Positions 1-9,797 of a stretch of DNA of 64,000 bases are shown here, piece after piece. The DNA is taken from positions 39,721,232-39,785,231 of the forward strand of contig CM064495.1 of assembly GCA_032716605.1 (NCBI GenBank), written 5' to 3'. Origin of the DNA: Paralithodes platypus (taxonomy: Eukaryota; Arthropoda; Malacostraca; Decapoda; Lithodidae). Under the pieces are notes generated by a model that had not been told where the DNA came from, did no database searches, and saw nothing but the letters and a program-made list of their open reading frames with translations. How positions within the stretch are numbered: position 1 is the stretch's first letter; the number at the start of each line of letters is the position of its first letter. Made by a program: the position numbers and the translations under genes.

Positions 1-186
1 GTATATATCTGTTGACAGAGTTTTTGAGATTTTTCCTTTAGGCATGATATTTTTTTCCGTCGACCTGAAGTCCTACGCTAAATCTGTTGATCTTTTTGTT
101 GTTAGTGAGTATTTTGATGTGCGTGGGTCTCATGTGGGTTACAGGCACGAATATACATAGACACGCAGACAGACAGATACACATGC

Positions 187-297
<111 letters not shown>

Positions 298-1178
298 ACA
301 CTCAGCTTAAGAATGTAAACAGAGAAACCGATCTGGGAGTAACAATATCGAGTAACCTAAAACCGAGTCAACAATGTTCAGAAGTTGTTAAGAAGGCAAA
401 CAAAATAATTGGCTTTATAGGCAGGTCATTTGAGCATAAATCCAAAGACGTTATCCTAACCCTTTACAAGTCCTTAGTCCGCCCTCTTCTGGAATACTGC
501 GTTCAATGCTGGTGCCCTTATTACCAAAAAGACATAAACAAGCTAGAACGAGTTCAACGTAGAGTTACCAAAATGATACTAGCCTAAAGAACAAACCATA
601 CGAAGAGCGTCTTAGAGAATTAAATCTATTTCCTTTAACCCAGCGCAGATTAAGAGGTGACTTAATTCAAGTGTTCAAAATCATCAAAGGCATCGACAAT
701 ATGAACTATAGTAAGTACTTCACTATCGACCAATCTAATTACACGCGGGGAAACGGTTGCAGAATTATTGGTAAATCTTTTAACTCACACGAATCTAAGA
801 ATTTCTTCTGCAATCGAGTTGTCAACTTGTGGAATGGGCTTCCCCGAGACGTTATAGACTGCAGCACCGTTGATTCATTTAAACTCCGCCTAGACAAATA
901 TCTCGCATCAAACCCGCGACTGACTGCGTTTGTAAATGAATAACTTTATTTTATCCTCCCCTCAGTTACTAACCCACATGTCCCCTACTAACTTCCTAGT
1001 CCTGCCACGGACATTAGTTCCAGGGCAGTAGTTCCCTTTCCAATGTTCCCTTACCCACTCTAAACCACTGTTTGGACACTTGATCCTCAGAGTTTTGGAG
1101 GACAAGCAGCCTAGAAGGGTCACTAGATCTGTTGTAAGCAACAACAGATTTCCTTTGTACTCCTTTGTACTTTGTACC
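298..1178 (+). mobile_element. RetA copy 1: 5'-truncated CR1/L2-type non-LTR retrotransposon
   Basis: This holds only the last part of the reverse-transcriptase protein and the 3' untranslated region. It is nearly identical (a few scattered substitutions and a 1-bp indel) to the end of the larger copy at 6653-9650. The 5' junction falls at the edge of a (CA)n tract. The 3' end is two to three copies of a 9-10-bp motif (CCTTTGTACT), and a short (CA)n run follows, so the element appears to have entered a CA microsatellite. Short tandem 3' motifs instead of poly(A) are a known property of CR1 and L2 relatives. The high identity between copies points to fairly recent activity. Confidence 0.88.
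302..942 (+). pseudogene. RetA reverse transcriptase C-terminal region (broken)
   Basis: The reading frame shows the usual C-terminal module of CR1/L2-type polyproteins: a DLGVTIS block, an RPLLEYCVQ block, an [10 protein letters not shown] block, and near the end an LWNGLP block. These lie downstream of the catalytic RT motifs, which are absent, so this copy cannot encode an active enzyme. A 1-bp deletion near 579 (TACTAGCC against TACCTAGCC in the other copy) shifts the frame and gives a stop at about 585. Homology resumes in another frame and runs to the stop at 941. No host function is implied. Confidence 0.85.
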
Positions 1179-1861
1179 ACACACACAGTTTTGATCTGTA
1201 GACTTATACACACGACAATCTCTCGTTAACGTTATATTACTTAGTACTATACCTTATACCACAGGTGTTAAAGGAGACTGAAGACTCGTTACCATACCTG
1301 TAAAAAGAGACAACAATATTACAATATTGCATTTGCCCATAGATATTCAACACTTCCACTTTTATGTACTGGTGTTCAGAAAGTCAACGACATAATATAC
1401 AGTTTATACCATTACTATGTACACTCGACCAAAACACAACACTAACGCTCTAAACATTCTGGAAGTGGGTCGAAATCTTATGATAATACCTCACAGACGT
1501 ACGTTTCACCCGATTCATTCCGTTCACACTAGATTATTTACAGCTCACCAGTGTAAAGATTGTTTTTTGGTCGAGTGTACAGTTGGTTACATGAGTATGA
1601 AATGGTGTTATAGGTAGTGTACTCAAAGAGTTAACCCCTGCATAACAACCCCCCCCCCCCTCCCTCCCGATGCTCAATTTCAAATTCCAGGCGAGGCTTT
1701 CCCCATCGAATTAATTAAGCTAATTCATAAATTACGCAACACCGATATCAGTCAATGTAACTTAATTTAATTCAACTGTTTATTCTAATACCGGTATACA
1801 AATACTTTATATTTTTGCTAGACGAAACAACAAAAACAAACAAGAACAGTGGAACAGTATT
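1179..1861. other. Unique AT-rich DNA with a poly(C) tract
   Basis: No gene or known repeat is recognised. A C10-type run lies near 1650-1660. A possible end of a family E element (GTTAACCCC) lies near 1630, but no partner end was found. Confidence 0.5.

Positions 1862-1862
<1 letters not shown>

Positions 1863-1955
<93 letters not shown>
1863..1955. repeat. (TG)n microsatellite
   Basis: Uninterrupted GT run of about 46 units. Overlapping open frames on both strands are repeat translation. Confidence 0.98.
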
Positions 1956-1957
<2 letters not shown>

Positions 1958-2315
1958 GAGCTGCATACCCTTATGGGAGCACCACATAAAACCTTTTATC
2001 AAAAATATTCGATAATCATAAATTTTCCGGAAACATTTCTGGAATCTATAGCATCGACGTCGGAAAATAGACTGAAAATGATTACCTTATTTCTAGGTGA
2101 GACAATATTGACAGCAGTTTTTATTATTAAGTTGCTCGACCTGAATTGTCGATACTAGTTGCGGGAAAAAAGCGCTCATAAGATATGATACCGATCTTAC
2201 ATATCCCATCCCCTCTAGCCCCGATAAACAAATTTCTCATCCCTGTCCCCTACGTAATCTGGACCGGTATCCCCTATTATAGCCTCTCTCGTATCCTGGG
2301 CCCCGTCCTTGAAAA
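1956..2315. other. Unique DNA, nothing recognised
   Basis: Non-repetitive sequence with no supported exon, RNA gene or transposon end. Confidence 0.4.
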
Positions 2316-2390
2316 CGGCGGATCACACGAACGCTTATTTCGGCATTTAATCTCGGCAATTCTGGTCTGTGAGTTTCCGAATTGAGGTTT
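2316..2390 (+). mobile_element. Possible fragment of inverted-repeat family D
   Basis: The stretch AACGGCGGATCACACGAACG and the following T-rich bases resemble the left end of the family D copies at 17931 and 30153. The resemblance is partial and no right end is seen. Confidence 0.35.
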
Positions 2391-2781
2391 TAGAAGATGT
2401 CAGCCTTATAATGATAACAGTAAAATTATAATCTACCTTTATAATAGCTTGAGACACGAATACACGAACACCCCTCCAAATATTGCTGCAGGATAGAGTT
2501 GCCAATCTTGAATCGTTCGAAGATGTCAGCCGTATAATGATGATAATAAAATTATAATCTACCTTTATTATAGCTTGAGACACAATTACACGAACACCCC
2601 CCCCCCCCCCCCCAATATTGCTGCAGGATAGAGTTGCCAATCTTGAATCGTTCGAAGATGTCAGCCGTATAATGATAATAATCAAATTATAATCTACCTT
2701 TATTATAGCTTGAGACACAATTACACGAACCCCCCCCCCCAATATTGCTGCAGGATAGAGTTGCCAATCTTGAGTCGTTCG
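2391..2781. repeat. Three-copy tandem repeat, about 130-bp unit
   Basis: Three head-to-tail units start near 2391, 2518 and 2653. They share a GAAGATGTCAGCC start, an AATTATAATCTACC block and an ATATTGCTGCAGGATAGAG block. Units 2 and 3 are closest. A C-run sits at the same place in each unit but has a different length (short, about 16, about 12). Confidence 0.93.
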
Positions 2782-2940
2782 TGTGATTCGGTCTGAACTC
2801 TGTGGCCGGAATCCAGCCTATATATAGTGAAGCTACATATTGGACGGCTCTTTAAATCAGGGTTGGGGTGGAATATCGAGCAGGGCATCAGCTGTTCAAT
2901 GATTGGGTGGGGAGCTTCGGTGGGGCGCCCGGGTGAACAC

Positions 2941-3318
2941 TTGAGGGGAGATGGGTCTTTTTGTGGTCCCTCTTCTTCCTCATGTTTAGCCCCTTCGGTA
3001 TTGAGATTATATGACGTTTGGCTCATTAGTTTGATGATTTCAACACCTTTCACCTCATTTTGTTGTTAAGTTTAAGACCTTTTCGTGCCATTTAGGTGTC
3101 GATTTTATCCTGGCGAGCTATTTAGCGAGCCTGTAATTTTAAATGGAATCGGCCTTTGGCCGGGATATTTTTCTATCGAAAAATTACAAATTTATTGAAG
3201 GGGGTCTAGGGAGTGTTTTTAAGCTTGATGGTGGTCTAGCGCGGAAACTTAAAAAGATAAACAAAAATATATGAATATATAAATTAATAGACCAAAGCAA
3301 TAGCCACTGTCCCCTTAA
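2941..3318 (+). mobile_element. Family A TTAA element, old copy
   Basis: This matches the family A consensus throughout: the TTTAGCCCC block, the GCCATTTAGGTGTCGATTTT block, CCTGGCGAGC, the palindrome TCGGCCTTTGGCCGG and the TTTTTCTATCGAAAAA hairpin. The left end reads TTGA rather than TTAA and the right end is CCCCTTAA. The longer right arm resembles the subfamily at 46688 and 48772. It has no coding capacity. Confidence 0.85.
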
Positions 3319-3320
3319 GA

Positions 3321-3455
3321 CCATATTGTCGATAATGTAGTGTTCTTGGCCATATTATCGATAATTTGACGTTCTTGGCCATATTATCGATAATTTAACG
3401 TTCTTGGCCATATTATCGATAATTTGACGTTCTTGGTCATATTCTCGATAATTTG
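3321..3455. repeat. 29-bp tandem repeat carrying TATCGATA
   Basis: About four and a half units of 29 bp begin just after the right TTAA of a family A copy. Three units carry the perfect palindrome TATCGATA (3356-3363, 3385-3392, 3414-3421). The outer units are mutated to TGTCGATA and TCTCGATA. TATCGATA is the core recognised by DREF in Drosophila; any binding here is untested. Confidence 0.93.
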
Positions 3456-3647
3456 GTGCTCGTCGGTGATGAAGGGTGATACGTGTGGCCACCCGAACGA
3501 AGTCTTGTGAAGATTACTGTATGTGACCATCTTTGTAAGTTGGTTCGCTTGTTGTTTGTAAGCAGGATTTTGTTTTTAAACGTATGGACGAATTCAATTA
3601 AGATGACATTTGGTTAGTACCGTAGTTTGGCGCATAATTACAAATCT
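3456..3647. other. Short unique spacer between two family A copies
   Basis: No gene or repeat is recognised. Confidence 0.4.
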
Positions 3648-3795
3648 TTAAGGATTTGTTTTTCTCCCTAGACCTCCATCAATCTTATAACAATACTCCC
3701 AAGATCCCTCTTCAATATAGAATTGTATATGATGTATAATGATGGTCCAAAACTCCAGGCTCGCTGTCGTTCGCCAGGATAAAATTAACACCTAA
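3648..3795 (-). mobile_element. Family A element, partial copy
   Basis: Reading the minus strand, this is the right half of family A: a TTAA end, the AGACCTCCATCAA block (on plus), CAGGCTCGCTGTCG and CCAGGATAAAA, reaching CACCTAAATGGCAC. At that point the copy passes directly into the 18-bp minisatellite instead of the rest of the element. Confidence 0.82.
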
Positions 3796-4191
3796 ATGGC
3801 ACCCCCTTAATAAATGGCACCCCCTTAATAAATGGCACCCCCTTAATTAAAGGCACCCCCTTAATTAATGGCACCCCTTTAATAAATGGCACCCCCTTAA
3901 TTAATGGCACCCCCTTAATAAATGGCACCCCCTTAATAAATGGCACCCCCTTAATAAATGGCACCCCCTTAATAAATGGCACCCCCTTAATAAATGGCAC
4001 CCCCTTAATAAATGGCACCCCCTTAATAAATGGCACCCCCTTAATTAATGGCACCCCCTTAATAAATGGCACCCCCTTAATTAATGGCACCCCCTTAATT
4101 AATGGCACCCCCTTAATTAATGGCACCCCCTTAATAAATGGCACCCCCTTAATTAATGGCACCCCCTTAATTAATGGCACCCCCTTAATTA
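3796..4191. repeat. 18-bp minisatellite derived from family A
   Basis: About 22 units of AAATGGCACCCCCTTAAT and its TAAT/TAAA variants. AAATGGCAC is the family A sequence at the break point, so the array seems to have grown from inside the element. Because 18 is a multiple of 3, the minus strand shows an open frame of six-residue repeats (GVPFIK). I treat this as an artefact. Confidence 0.95.
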
Positions 4192-4635
4192 TGCCAAACA
4201 TCTAAGATCCTCCCCTAACCCCTCCTCCCCTTCCCTCTAGTTATGTCACCAGAATTATTTTACCGTAAGACCTTGGACGAAAATATATTACCTGAAAAAC
4301 GGGCCCTAAATTAGAAGTACCGTTCGTGTGTTATAATACTTCAGGACAACTATGGCAATGTTTATAAACAGTGGCAATTAATGTTGGTTTACGCCCCATT
4401 ACGCGATTCCCGTAATTCCCCCGTAATGCTCTATATAATCCCCTTTATGCCCATAGATTACCATATAATTACCATATACACACCAAGGACGACACTTTTA
4501 ATTACAGTATAATCTGACTTGTGCCGTTTAAAAAGGTCCTCTGGGAGTTCAAAAAGTAATTGTAATAGTTTTTAGCCTTTTTGGTTTATACAATTAATTA
4601 CTAAGCTCGAATGCAATGTGTACAGTACGTGTTAT
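4192..4635. other. Unique AT-rich DNA
   Basis: A C-rich patch near 4205-4240 is followed by AT-rich sequence. Nothing is recognised. Confidence 0.4.
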
Positions 4636-4855
4636 CTATAGTCCATTCATTATAGGCAGCCCATAAATCGTGAACCCTAACTTCAGTATAAAAAAAAAAA
4701 CGGCTAGAGCAAATGGGCTGCAAATTTCCACACCTACTCCCTGGCTGACTCTCCGCAATTGGTGGACAAATGAACTCGATTACTCTGCAGTCCTTTTTTA
4801 GTTACAGAGGTTAAAAATATAATGTGCTGGCCTACCTATAATGTACAAGGTATAG
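4636..4855. mobile_element. Family C inverted-repeat element, diverged copy
   Basis: The ends are an imperfect inverted repeat (CTATAGTCC at left, GGTATAG at right). The centre (GGCTAGAGCAAATGGGCTGC, then AACTCGATTACT and AGTTACAGAGG) matches the better-preserved copy at 33952-34166. About 220 bp, non-coding. Confidence 0.75.
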
Positions 4856-5544
4856 AGACCCTGTAGTACGAGATAACAGTCATATTTTGGGGGATGCTAT
4901 TTTGGTGTCATAATTAGCAAACAACGGGGTGGTCATTTTTTTTTGAGCATGTATAATTTGTATTCAAAGACCAAATTATAAATCCTGAACCAGAATTGCC
5001 GAATGTACCGTATGTTATGGATATGAACATATTTTTTATTTTTAAAAGACCTCCGTCTACGTATTGTGAAAAACCTGTTATCCTCCGGCAAATTGTGGGG
5101 TTGAGTGAGTGAAGGGGGGGGGACAGTGAATGAAGGAGGATACATGTTTTTCATAATACGTGTTGCTAGCCCCAAACGCGCGAGCAACTGTGGCTTTCAA
5201 CATATTTGAGTGTAAAGAGAGGCTAATGACATAAGTGTTGCCTCTACGGTTGGTCGATCTTTGTTATAATAGGGTCTGTGGTGAAATTAATAAAAATAGA
5301 TAATAGGGTCTCTATTGTTTTCCAGAATAACGTGTATGTAATTATTATGTACTGAAGGGGTTGATACATACTTTATTTATTTATTCATCCATCCATTCAT
5401 TAATTTTGTCAAAAAATTCAGTGTTTATTTTTTACAGAGGTAGTTGCTAGATCATTTATGTCACAAGTTTGTTTTAACTATTTACGAATTAACACAGACC
5501 CTCTAAAAATGTAGGGCATTTTACCAGATCTAACGTAACTAAAT
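4856..5544. other. Unique AT-rich DNA
   Basis: Short low-complexity patches such as TTTATTTATTTATTCATCCATCC near 5372 are present, but no gene or transposon is recognised. Confidence 0.4.
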
Positions 5545-5584
5545 GAGCGTTTACCTCCGCCAGCGTATGTGGAGGTAAACGCTC
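5545..5584. repeat. Perfect 14-bp-stem hairpin with CCTCCGCC motif
   Basis: GAGCGTTTACCTCC and GGAGGTAAACGCTC are exact inverted arms around a 12-base loop. Related CCTCCGCC or GGAGGT pairs occur at 14228-14256 and 15313-15345, so this is probably the end structure of a dispersed repeat. Confidence 0.7.
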
Positions 5585-5599
5585 TCCTGATTGCCCCTC

Positions 5600-5945
5600 T
5601 TGTTTGTCTTGCCTTTGTTTATGTGATTTCCTCTTTTCCACATGTTTGTTCGTTTTAGGTACCGGGCATTTACCTGTTTCTTTATTTTGTGTTTTCCTCT
5701 TTTCCACATTTATCTGGTTTCACACTACTACTATTTAGCTTGTTCTTGTTTATGTGATTTCTTCTTTCCATATTTTTTCGCTCTTATGTATTTTATCGTT
5801 CCTTTATCTGTGTGTTGTCCGGTTTTCCACATTTTCTGTTATCTGTTTTTAATTGTTCCTTTATTGTTGTGGTTTCCTTTTTTCCAAATGTTCTTTCATT
5901 AAAAAACGTATTTATTAGTTCCTTTATATGTGTTTCCTTACCTTT
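5600..5945. repeat. Degenerate tandem repeat, about 65-bp unit
   Basis: About five diverged units share a TTTATNTGNTTTCCTNTTTCCACAT-like core (near 5617, 5684, 5750, 5810 and 5870). The unit length varies, so this is an old array. The T-rich open frame across it looks like a run of membrane segments but is only composition. Confidence 0.55.
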
Positions 5946-5979
5946 AGTAGTATTTGGCAGCACCTATCACACTCTCTCT

Positions 5980-6525
5980 TGCCAGCACCTCCTGTCCCCT
6001 CAGAATGGTGGCATTCCAGGCCAGTGTCTCGTCTGAGGCATGTCTCCCAATACTTCTGCCACCTCCCTATACCACCCTTCCATCCCTTTCTCTCACCCAC
6101 CTCTTCGCCCCGTCCCTTAACTCCCTCTCCTCCCTCTATCCCCTCCCCCTAACTCCTTCTCCTCCCTCTATCCCCTCCCCCTAACTCCTTCTCCTCCCTC
6201 AATCCCCTTCCCCTAACTCCCTCAATCCTTTTATCTTTCTCCTCCCCAACTCACTTTCTCCCATACCGTATCCTTCTTTTCCATTCGTTTCCCTCCCTTC
6301 TTCCCTCCCTCCCCTTCCTCTTCTTCTCTTTCCCTAACACCTCCCATCCTTTACGCTACCCTCCCCATCCCCAACTCCCTTTTCCCTCTTATCCTCCCTT
6401 TTCCCCCAACTCCCTTCCATCCCTTTCCCTCGTCTCCCCCTACCCCATTTCCCTTCCTGCGCTTTCCCTCCCCCAATCCTTTCTCCCTACCTTCCTCCTT
6501 CTTTCCCCTCCCCTTAGTTGCGATT
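5980..6525. repeat. Pyrimidine-rich tract with 33-bp repeats
   Basis: The plus strand is almost entirely C and T (CCCTCC, CTTCC). A 33-bp unit containing TCCCTCTATCCCC is repeated about three times near 6115-6215. Open frames rich in Pro, Ser and Leu here are not credible genes. Confidence 0.8.
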
Positions 6526-6578
6526 ACATATATATATATTGTGTAACCCAGTTCTGCCAACACTGTGTCTCGTTTGAT

Positions 6579-6581
<3 letters not shown>

Positions 6582-6652
<71 letters not shown>
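6582..6652. repeat. (CT)n microsatellite, left half of a split tract
   Basis: A pure CT run of about 35 units. It continues as (CT)n at 9651 on the far side of the RetA copy, as if the retrotransposon had inserted into one CT tract. Confidence 0.97.
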
Positions 6653-6655
<3 letters not shown>

Positions 6656-8220
6656 ATACGCAATAAATTTTCAGATTTAGAGGAGCTAGTGTTTACAGAA
6701 AATTATGATGTGATTGGCATAACAGAATCTTGGCTCAATACAGAAGATAGAGACTTTTTAGCAGAGTATTCACTTCCCGGTTATGTAATGTTTGAGAAAA
6801 GCCGAATAAATCGAAATGGAGGTGGCGTTTTACTTTATATCAAAGAAAGTCTTAACCCTACCCTCTTGTCAAAACCTCAAATTGTGAACGTCGACGCATC
6901 TTTTGTGCTAATAAAGAATAATAAAGGTACCAAAATAATACTTGCATTAATATACAGACCTCCAGCTCAATCAGTGCAAACTGAACGAGAAATTTACGAA
7001 CAAATTGCAGATGTAAGTAACTCACAAGATACCGTAATTTTTGGTGACTTTAATTTACCTGTGACCAAGTGGGGCGATACTCTTACTTCACACTCCGGAC
7101 ATGACTTGTATACGAACTTGCAAGAGAGTTCGCTTTATCAATTTGTTGGAACGCCGACCCGTGGTAATAATGTTCTTGACATTGTACTTGCAACAAAAGA
7201 AGAATTAATAGAGAATTTGAATGTTGGTGATGAATTCAGTAACAGCGACCATCGTACGATAACTTTCACTTTAAAGTTTACTAGTAACGAACCAAATAAT
7301 AGCATCGAAAAAGTCCCTAATTTCAAGAAAGCAAACTTCCATAAACTTAGAGCTATGTTTAAAGAAACTGACTGGAGCTTTTTAATTCACAATAACGACA
7401 TAAATACATCTTGGAAGTTATTCGAAGCCACTTACCTAAAAGCAGTGCAAGACTGCATACCATCGAAAACCCGTCGTCCAGGCCATAATAATAAGCCCAA
7501 ATGGTGGAATAAAGATATTTCAAACTGCCTGCTTGCTAAAAAATTTGCTAATGATAGATTAAAATCCTTACAAAATGACGAAGAACGGCTGAAATTTGTA
7601 GAGCTACGACGCAAAGCCAAAAAGTTAATTAAGCAAAGTAAAAAGACCTTAGAGTTCCATATTGCGAATCAAAGTAAAACAAACCCGAAAGAATTCTATA
7701 GTTATATCAGAAAGAAAAAAGTCGTTACTTCAACTGTTGGACCGTTAGTCGATGAAAATGGAGAATACACCAAAGACGAAGAACAAATGAGTAATGCCCT
7801 CAATACCTTCTTTGCATCAGTTTTTACAACAGAAGACCTCAGTGATATCCCTACACCATCGCCGATTCAGATTGATAATTCAGATGTTCTAAGCAATATC
7901 ACCGTTACAGAGAGAGAAGTATTGAATTGTTTAGATAAACTCAAGGTAAATAAAACGCCTGGACCTGATGCAATCTCGCCTAGAGTTCTAAAGGAAGCTA
8001 AGGATGAGTTCTCTAAACCACTGACATTACTATTCAATAAATCCTTGCAGTCTGGAACTATGCCCGATCAGTGGAAGCTAGCCAACGTAACACCGATATT
8101 CAAAAAAGGCAGCAAATCCCTACCCAGTAACTATCGTCCAATTAGCTTAACCTCAGTTGTATGTAAAATGCTAGAAACGGTCATACGAGACAGACTCGTA
8201 AATCACTTAGAGGAAAAATA
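6653..8220 (+). pseudogene. RetA endonuclease and start of reverse transcriptase
   Basis: About 520 codons of continuous sequence. AP-endonuclease signatures are present: ITESWLN (near 6719), GDFNLP (near 7043) and the SDH triad (7244-7252). This enzyme nicks target DNA so that the 3' hydroxyl primes reverse transcription. A Lys-rich linker follows (near 7480-7700), then KTPGPD (near 7950) and the RT block with [10 protein letters not shown] (near 8128). The frame ends at a TAA (8219-8221) caused by one extra A in an A-run, after which the RT domain continues in another frame. The apparent Met start lies in the CT repeat and is not a real start. Confidence 0.92.
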
Positions 8221-8221
8221 A

Positions 8222-9429
8222 CATACTTAAAGATACTCAACACGGCTTTCGTAAAAAACGTTCCTGTTTAACAAACCTCTTAGACTTCTTCCACGATATC
8301 CTCAACCTCTACGATGAGAGTAAAGCTGTAGATATTATATACCTTGATTTTCAAAAGGCCTTTGACAAAGTTCCCCACAAACGTTTACTGCTAAAACTAA
8401 AAGCGCATGGAATACAAGACGTGTTGAAATGGATAGCAAAATTGGCTCAGCGACAGAAAGCAAAGAGTAGTCATAAACGGTAAGGCATAAAATGGACCAA
8501 TGTAAGTAGCGGGGTACCCCAGGGATCGGTACTAGGACCAATTCTCTTTCTAATTTACATCAACGACATAGATGAGGGTCTCACCTGTACAATCTCAAAA
8601 TTTGCTGACGATACAAAAATTGCAAATAGCGTACTCTCAAAAGAACAAGTTGACGATATACAACACAATCTAGATAAATTGTCATGTTGGGCCCAAATTT
8701 GGCAAATGAGTTTCAATGCGGATAAATGTAAAGTACTACATATCGGATACCTAAATGAGAAAGCAAAACTATTCGATGAATGGCACTCAGCTTAAGAATG
8801 TAAACAGAGAAACCGATCTGGGAGTAACAATATCGAGTAACCTAAAACCGAGTCAACAATGTTCAGAAGTTGTTAAGAAGGCAAACAAAATAATTGGCTT
8901 TATAGGCAGGTCATTTGAGCATACATCCAAAGAAGTTATCCTAACCCTTTACAATTCATTAGTCCGCCCTCTTCTGGAATACTGCGTTCAATCCTGGTGC
9001 CCTTATTACCAAAAAGACATAAACAAGCTAGAACGAGTTCAACGTAGAGTTACCAAAATGATACCTAGCCTAAAGAACAAACCATACGAAGAGCGTCTTA
9101 GAGAATTAAATCTATTTCCTTTAACCCAGCGCAGATTAAGAGGTGACTTAATTCAAGTGTTCAAAATCATCAAAGGCATCGACAATATGAACTGTAGTAA
9201 GTCCTTCACTATCGACCAATCTAATTACACGCGGGGAAACGGTTGCAAAATTATTGGTAAATCTTTTAACTCACACGAATCTAAGAATTTCTTCTTCAAT
9301 CGAGTTGTCAACTTGTGGAATGGGCTTCCCCGAAACGTTATAGACTGCATCACCGTTGATTCATATAAACTCCGCCTAGACAAATATCTCGCATCAAACC
9401 CGCGACTGACTGCGTTTGTAAATGAATAA
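8222..9429 (+). pseudogene. RetA reverse transcriptase catalytic core and C-terminal module
   Basis: This continues the RT domain after the frameshift near 8218. Visible motifs are [18 protein letters not shown] (near 8341), [11 protein letters not shown] (near 8507) and the catalytic FADD (8601-8612). The stretch 8420-8500 is damaged relative to other copies, and another frameshift lies near 8765. From 8786 the frame is open to the TAA at 9427-9429 and carries the DLGVTIS, RPLLEYCVQ and RRVTKMI blocks of the C-terminal module. That last part is nearly identical to 302-942. Confidence 0.9.
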
Positions 9430-9647
9430 CTTTATTTTATCCCCCCTCAGTTACTAACCCATCTGTCCCCTACTAACTTCCTAATCCTGCCACAGACATT
9501 AGTTCCAGGGCAGTAATTCCCTTTCCAATGTTCCCTTACCCACTCTAAACCACTGTTTGGACACTTGATCCTCAGTGTTTTGGAGGACAAGCAACCTAGA
9601 AGGGTCACTAGATCTGTTGTTGCTTGATTTCCTTTGTAGTCCTTTGT

Positions 9648-9650
<3 letters not shown>

Positions 9651-9743
<93 letters not shown>

Positions 9744-9751
9744 TCTCTCAT

Positions 9752-9794
<43 letters not shown>
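9651..9794. repeat. (CT)n microsatellite, right half of a split tract
   Basis: About 140 bp of CT with two interruptions (TATC, ATTCTCCTC). It begins immediately after the RetA 3' motif pair. Confidence 0.97.

Positions 9795-9797
<3 letters not shown>

Larger units (their letters stand above)
6653..9650 (+). mobile_element. RetA copy 2: 3-kb CR1/L2-type non-LTR retrotransposon
   Basis: This is the longest retrotransposon reading in the window. The order is AP-type endonuclease, reverse transcriptase, C-terminal module, a 3' untranslated region of about 220 bp, and a terminal pair of CCTTTGTAGT motifs. The first sequence after the (CT)n tract is already inside the endonuclease domain, so the 5' end and any first open frame are missing. 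The flanks are (CT)n on both sides. The coding part is broken by at least three frame lesions, so this copy is probably non-autonomous now, though its sequence is well preserved. Confidence 0.93.

Noticed and set aside
3785..4201. 138-codon minus-strand frame with perfect GVPFIK repeats
   Set aside because: It is the translation of an 18-bp minisatellite that grew from a transposon; a 3n unit without stops is always open.
5642..5902. Hydrophobic frame resembling a membrane protein (also 26850-27239, 48378-48758, 62896-63138)
   Set aside because: T-rich DNA yields Phe/Leu/Ser-rich frames; no family motif, start or splice context is seen.
6578..6660. Methionine start of the RetA open frame inside the CT repeat
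   Set aside because: The first residues are (Ser-Leu)n from the microsatellite; the element is 5'-truncated and its true start is missing.
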